NCBI GenBank assembly: GCA_026702845.1
Contig: JADCLS010000005.1
Location: 186,001 to 250,000 of the forward strand
Length of the DNA stretch: 64,000 nt
Direction of reading: 5' to 3'
Source of the DNA: Candidatus Heimdallarchaeota archaeon
GTDB lineage: Archaea; Asgardarchaeota; Heimdallarchaeia; Heimdallarchaeales; Kariarchaeaceae
Part shown: in pieces, positions 60,051 to 64,000 of the stretch
How positions within the stretch are numbered: position 1 is the stretch's first letter
How the letters are laid out: every line of letters starts with the position of its first letter
Position numbers and translations under genes: made by a program
The notes under the pieces: model-generated
Database searches by the model: none
What the model was told of the DNA's origin: nothing
Seen by the model: only the letters and a program-made list of their open reading frames with translations

Positions 60051-60522
60051 CGAGGTACTTCTTGAAATGATTATGATCCTCTCTAGATCCCACTGCAATG
60101 ATCATCTCTTTGGGCTTAAGGAAATGATCTGGTAAGCTGGTGGTAGTGGTGTGTTCTTCAGATTTGCAGGCAATGATCTGCACTAATATATCATCATCAG
60201 CATTGATTTGTTTCAATGTCTTCCCAATGAGTGGATTATCCTTCTCCAGCATATACCACTCCAGTATAGAATTCTTATCCAGCTGGGCATATACATGTTC
60301 CTTCTCAGTGACATATTTGTTATCAGCCAGCAGGTTTCCCACTGTTTTTGCCTGTTCTGCACTGAGTTCAAATAACTTTATATTATCTTGATCAGGATTG
60401 TCATCAAGATACAATTCAACTTTTCCAGTAGTATGGCGTATTATTACCAAATGTACTTTATCTTCGATATGGCATTTGAATTTTTCACCTACACCTGGCA
60501 ATCTTGTTTCTTTAATATCCAT
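60043..60522 (-). CDS. KhtT-like RCK_C regulatory subunit
   Basis: 159 residues from ATG 60522; ATG 60540 would add six. MDIKETRLPGVGEKFKCHIE matches the KhtT N-terminus. The C-terminal RCK_C (TrkA_C) domain (about 85-155) has NPLIGKTLKQINADDDILVQ and EMIIAVGSREDHNHFKKYL. It controls the antiporter encoded directly downstream, as in KhtTU. Confidence 0.85.
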   Translation of the reverse strand: MDIKETRLPGVGEKFKCHIEDKVHLVIIRHTTGKVELYLDDNPDQDNIKLFELSAEQAKTVGNLLADNKYVTEKEHVYAQLDKNSILEWYMLEKDNPLIGKTLKQINADDDILVQIIACKSEEHTTTTSLPDHFLKPKEMIIAVGSREDHNHFKKYLGE

Positions 60523-60673
60523 ATAACTGTAATAATTCATGTGATTTTAATTGTTTACTCCAACGGTATCAATCTCTGAATTTTACTTAGATTAAATATT
60601 TTCAAATGTATTGTGACAGTATAGATTTATCAAATCCTGTATTCTATAAAACATAAAACTTCTTTGAATAAGA

Positions 60674-60778
60674 TCAGTAAGGGTAATCAAAGAACAATGG
60701 CATTATAATGGTAATAATCACCATCCCAATTGCTATCAGCCAAGAAATCACGATTGTTATAAGAAATCCTGAAAATTT
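60674..60778 (-). CDS. Possible tiny membrane peptide or gene relic
   Basis: A closed 34-codon frame without a good start that reads one strongly hydrophobic helix (LITIVISWLIAIGMVIITII) and ends LFFDYPY. No ribosome binding site. It may be a remnant of a membrane gene. Confidence 0.22.
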   Translation of the reverse strand, partial: KFSGFLITIVISWLIAIGMVIITIIMPLFFDYPY

Positions 60779-60823
60779 TTAGTTGCAGGATAAATAGGGA
60801 TGCATAGAAAAATCAAATATCAT

Positions 60824-61906
60824 TCATAATTTTGGAATATACTTGAATACTTCATCAAGTATCTCATCAGCCTCAGTTTTCACAATTGTCTCATCAAGAA
60901 CAAAATCATCCTGTACTCGATCAGCAAAGCATTGGCTAAATCTGGTGGTGAACATGCCCAGAGATTGTATCAGGAAAGAATTGATCTTGCTGGCCAGTAG
61001 CACAAAATAGAAGTTGGAGTTCTGATCTTCCTCCAACACCAGCACTCCCTGTTGCAGGATAATCATCTTCAATCCCCCCACATTCAGCATCTCCTCGGTG
61101 AATGACTTCATTGCCTCGATCACACTGGAGAATATCTCATCACTGGTGATCCTGGATTTCTCACTCCAGTAATGAGAATACACTGATAATCCTGTATTCC
61201 CCTGGATCACATTTAGCTGTATCAGCTGAAATGGGAGGATATAGACTATCTCAGGTCTCTTGTAGATGGCATAGGCAGAGGTGATTACCCCAATGGGAGA
61301 GATGGAGTAGGCAAAAACGGGATATAGGGTAGTTAATCCGGTAGCAAAGAAGATAGCATACAATGGACCAAAGATGATTGATCCTAGCAAGTTTAATTTA
61401 GTGTAGAATTTCAGGTATACAGGACTATTAACCCAAATTTTGTAGTTATAAAAGCAGAATACTGCAGTTGCATACAGGGCCATAATCATGGTAAATACTC
61501 TCATATTACCAACAACTGTGAAGGACGGATCCCCATTGGCCATTAGATATGATTCCACAGTGGGTTCCGTAAATTGAACATATACTATCAAGGTAGAGAA
61601 AATCATCAATATGGCAATGACCACATTTCTGATCCTATCCTTTGCCAGATATTCATAGGCCAGAACAATATTAATTAGGGCAAGAATGGATAGATTATTA
61701 CATAATTTGTAGAGATAGATATTCTGCAAGAGTATTGATAAGCTCTCAAATACCCTAAATAAGGTATATGAGGTCCATGCATAGCTGAATATGATGATGA
61801 AATTGTTTTTATGTTTCTTCAGAGCCAATATCACAATATAATTACCTATTAGTACCGGAATCAATGAAATAATACTAATGATGACTTCTTGTGTCCATAA
61901 AAACAT
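60824..61906 (-). CDS. Seven-helix membrane protein with longin-like domain
   Basis: 360 residues. Seven hydrophobic helices (about 8-28, 38-58, 70-92, 95-112, 140-158, 172-192, 198-215) are followed by a cytoplasmic domain of about 140 residues. LNVIQGNTGLSVYSHYW, then an IFSSVIEAMKSFTEEM helix and GLKMIILQQGVLVLEED, follow the longin/roadblock-like pattern common in Asgard archaeal proteins. It may be a sensor or adaptor for small GTPases, inferred from the fold. This joining is an Asgard-type trait and one of the arguments for the assignment of the window. Confidence 0.6.
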   Translation of the reverse strand: MFLWTQEVIISIISLIPVLIGNYIVILALKKHKNNFIIIFSYAWTSYTLFRVFESLSILLQNIYLYKLCNNLSILALINIVLAYEYLAKDRIRNVVIAILMIFSTLIVYVQFTEPTVESYLMANGDPSFTVVGNMRVFTMIMALYATAVFCFYNYKIWVNSPVYLKFYTKLNLLGSIIFGPLYAIFFATGLTTLYPVFAYSISPIGVITSAYAIYKRPEIVYILPFQLIQLNVIQGNTGLSVYSHYWSEKSRITSDEIFSSVIEAMKSFTEEMLNVGGLKMIILQQGVLVLEEDQNSNFYFVLLASKINSFLIQSLGMFTTRFSQCFADRVQDDFVLDETIVKTEADEILDEVFKYIPKL

Positions 61907-61999
61907 TATATTGATATGAATACCGTACTAGAAAAATCTAATTCTTCACCTTGGAATAATTGAATGATATCTTGATTAATAGAGTTTCAGAATACTAAA

Positions 62000-62962
62000 T
62001 CATAAACCTTGTTTTCTTCTCTTAACCAAAAAGGTGATAGAAATACCTAATACTATGGTAATTGGTAGAAATGCATTGCCAGAGGATGTAAAGATGTCAT
62101 CAGCTGATATATTCCAAATATCTATCTTGAGTGACTGTCTATCTATGATTGATATGGTGAGATCTTCTTTATTCATTCTATAATAATATTCTGTATCAAA
62201 TAGAAGTATCTCAAACATGCTTGTAGATGAAATTTGATAATCAATGACTGAATCATTATAATGATAGTAATGAGTTTCTCCACATGTATTTCTAGTAGAA
62301 ATTCCAATGATATTTAACGCATCATACACCTTTGCATAAGAAATCCCATCAGTATCTAATTTCCAATCAATAGCAATTGAAGAAATGGCATTATCTAGTG
62401 TATCATACCTATATGCGTAGGCGAACTGAGTGTCATCTGTTGAATTACCTATGATGATGTATACCGATTGCTCTTGCTCACTATAAAATGACACTGGAGG
62501 CAGGATTTCAGAGTTGACTATATTATAAAAAGTCTGCTCATGAACTACGAAATCATCTATACTTATACTCCATACATAATCTGCTCTCCAATGAGAGGGA
62601 TTATCATCCAAAATAGTTGGAATAACGGAGACTTGAATATTCTCATAGGAATATTCAACATTCATTGTGTAATATTCGAATAATGTGTATGGATTTACCA
62701 CTTTCTCAACATTGTTTACTTTTGAACTAATAGTCTTGGTATTAGTATCCAATACAATATCTTTCCAGTCTGGGTAACTGATATTATCGTATGGATCTTC
62801 TACTTTAACAGATGCAAATAATTGCCCATCAGCTTCAGTCAAAAATGCTGAATTGAAGTGAGCTCCAGCAGAAGGAACTGTTGTACAGCCTGATGCTGTT
62901 GCTATAACTGATATTACAATAACTCCAATAAATAAAGATCTCACATGATAATAGTATCTCAA
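62000..62962 (-). CDS. Secreted membrane-anchored (lipo)protein
   Basis: 320 residues. An N-terminal hydrophobic helix ends IATASGC, a possible lipobox with Cys about residue 26. A beta-rich extracellular part follows with several N-x-S/T sites, then a C-terminal membrane helix (FLPITIVLGISITFLV) with KRRKQGL. The dual anchor is unusual, and the lipobox may be chance. Function unknown. Confidence 0.6.
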   Translation of the reverse strand: MRYYYHVRSLFIGVIVISVIATASGCTTVPSAGAHFNSAFLTEADGQLFASVKVEDPYDNISYPDWKDIVLDTNTKTISSKVNNVEKVVNPYTLFEYYTMNVEYSYENIQVSVIPTILDDNPSHWRADYVWSISIDDFVVHEQTFYNIVNSEILPPVSFYSEQEQSVYIIIGNSTDDTQFAYAYRYDTLDNAISSIAIDWKLDTDGISYAKVYDALNIIGISTRNTCGETHYYHYNDSVIDYQISSTSMFEILLFDTEYYYRMNKEDLTISIIDRQSLKIDIWNISADDIFTSSGNAFLPITIVLGISITFLVKRRKQGL

Positions 62963-62994
62963 ACGTTTATATTAATTGCCCTCATTCATTATTC

Positions 62995-63621
62995 CTATTT
63001 TTTTCTCTTGGTACAGACAATCAGTACAGGAAATGCCAGCAGAAATACAGGTGATACAGGTATGGTGTCCCTGAATTCCACGTATGGCTGCACTGTGCAT
63101 GATTGTGATTCAATGATATTATCATCGGAATCATAGGTATCATAACCAAAATAATCCAAACTGGCATCTGATTTTCTCCATTTAAGATTAAAATAGGTAT
63201 TATTCGGAGAAGTTTCTGTATAGAACCCAAATTCAATATCGCTATCTATGATGTCTATGCCCCATGATCGTTCCTCCCATGCTCTCAGCTGGCCTGTGTA
63301 GGTTGACCATTCAGGCTTGGTGAAGAAATTATGTGCAAAGAAGGTTTCATCCAGATGCAAGTATAGAGGTATATTCAGCTCAAAATACTCTCCTGATTCC
63401 AGCTCTATCAGCAATTCCGTGGTATTATCCACATTGTTCTGATCAATAAGATTGACAGTGAAAATAGATCCCTCGGATAGTGAATGTCCACCAATAACAT
63501 AGGTGCCATTCTTCACCGTGTATCGTATTGTAGCTTTGGGTTCAGATTGTACATGTATACTTGATGCTAGCAAAAACAATAGAATGAATAGTACTTTTCT
63601 CATTACTCTACTAGGTATCAT
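62995..63621 (-). CDS. Secreted, membrane-anchored surface protein, paralogue B
   Basis: 208 residues, or 202 from the ATG at 63603 that begins the signal peptide (MRKVLFILLFLLASSIHVQS). Paralogue of the protein at 5377-5967: shared LLIEL strand, KPEW motif near residue 100, LKWRKSDASLDYF line near 150, and a C-terminal helix with KRKK tail. A cell-surface role is inferred. Confidence 0.62.
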   Translation of the reverse strand: MIPSRVMRKVLFILLFLLASSIHVQSEPKATIRYTVKNGTYVIGGHSLSEGSIFTVNLIDQNNVDNTTELLIELESGEYFELNIPLYLHLDETFFAHNFFTKPEWSTYTGQLRAWEERSWGIDIIDSDIEFGFYTETSPNNTYFNLKWRKSDASLDYFGYDTYDSDDNIIESQSCTVQPYVEFRDTIPVSPVFLLAFPVLIVCTKRKK

Positions 63622-63800
63622 TGGGGATATAAAGCTTGGCAGATACTGCTGATAAGCTTGATGTTACTAATTATTTTTTATCTTAAAATCATCTCTTAGT
63701 CGATTTTCCAATATCTTAGTTAGGTATACATGACCTTTTTTGTATCATTATAGTGAATCTCAACCAACATATTTACTTTCTAATAGGTAAGAGATATTTT

Positions 63801-64000
63801 GTGAAAGAAACGATTTCTGATGTGCCCTCATTAGTAGCAGAATTCAATCCAAAAAATGATTTTAAAGCATCGGATATTCCAGTTAATTTTCGAGGAAAAA
63901 TCTGGTGGATCTGTGCTTATGGTCATGAATGGGAAGGATATGTAAAGAATAGGATGAGAGGTTCAGGATGCCCATATTGTAGTGGCAGGTATATTACTCC
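63801..64000 (+). CDS. Zinc-ribbon (PF14311-type) gene, 3' end beyond window
   Basis: From a GTG at 63801 (an earlier in-frame GTG at 63753 is possible) the frame runs open to the window edge. VPSLVAEFNPKNDFKASDIP, then IWWICAYGHEWEGYV and GSGCPYCSG match the treble-clef zinc-ribbon repeat PF14311 (W-x-C-x-x-G-H-x-W, then CPYC). Such proteins usually carry several copies, often before a restriction-like nuclease domain, so the missing part could be a nuclease. Confidence 0.6.
   Translation, partial: MKETISDVPSLVAEFNPKNDFKASDIPVNFRGKIWWICAYGHEWEGYVKNRMRGSGCPYCSGRYIT

Overview
The window is a low-GC (about one third GC by eye) archaeal chromosome segment, most likely from an Asgard archaeon, possibly Heimdallarchaeia-like. 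The main evidence is a homologue of the eukaryotic oligosaccharyltransferase subunit OSTC (1548-2003), a seven-helix membrane protein with a longin/roadblock-like C-terminal domain (60824-61906), many surface proteins with signal peptide, Thr-rich stalk and C-terminal membrane anchor, TATA-box promoters, and a type I CRISPR-Cas system of archaeal character. No rRNA or tRNA gene was seen.

Layout. 1-12.6 kb: a mixed region. It holds a NurA-like nuclease cut by the window edge, an RHH/DUF5678 regulator paired with a retropepsin-like protease, the OSTC homologue, small membrane proteins, a membrane-anchored winged-helix protein, several gene relics (including a frameshifted DUF2283 gene), a putative RHH regulator with palindromic operators, and three secreted/anchored surface proteins, one a beta-helix of 847 residues. 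12.8-37.8 kb: one large type I-B-like CRISPR-Cas locus, all on the minus strand. It has two arrays of the same 37-bp repeat (26 and 147 full repeats by my count). An interference operon (cas7-cas8-cas7-cas5-cas3) lies between them. An adaptation/processing operon (cas6-DUF2797-cas1-cas2-cas4) runs into the leader of the large array. 37.9-47.4 kb: a tightly overlapping minus-strand operon that I do not recognise as a described system. It encodes a UPF1/DNA2-type SF1 helicase, two large unknown proteins, a DUF2997 protein, a DUF1257-like protein, a NrdG-like radical SAM protein and a Ycf46-type AAA+ ATPase. 47.7-54.7 kb: a Mini-III-like RNase III protein, a zinc-ribbon protein, and a giant UvrD-type helicase with an N-terminal RelE-like domain and a long TPR tail. 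55-64 kb: a hydrolase-like protein, a membrane protein coupled to an M50 metalloprotease, a KhtT/CPA2 cation antiporter pair, the longin-like membrane protein, more surface proteins and the start of a zinc-ribbon gene.

How the parts work together. cas6 should cut pre-crRNA at the repeat so that each crRNA carries an ATTGAAAC-type 5' handle. The Cascade genes (with two different Cas7 backbone proteins) and Cas3 then act on targets, and Cas1/Cas2/Cas4 add spacers at the leader end. Both leaders carry a TATA box exactly 28 nt from the first repeat, so transcription should begin at the repeat itself. Several spacers recur as identical or slightly mismatched pairs, which suggests repeated encounters with a variable virus or plasmid family.

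Two points stand out. The helicase/Ycf46/radical-SAM operon directly upstream of cas6 looks like an undescribed NTP-dependent conflict or repair module. In addition, three genes here (cas4, cas8 and the helicase) have good Shine-Dalgarno sequences and coding-like N-termini but no ATG/GTG/TTG at the expected place, which suggests ATT, ATA and CTG starts.
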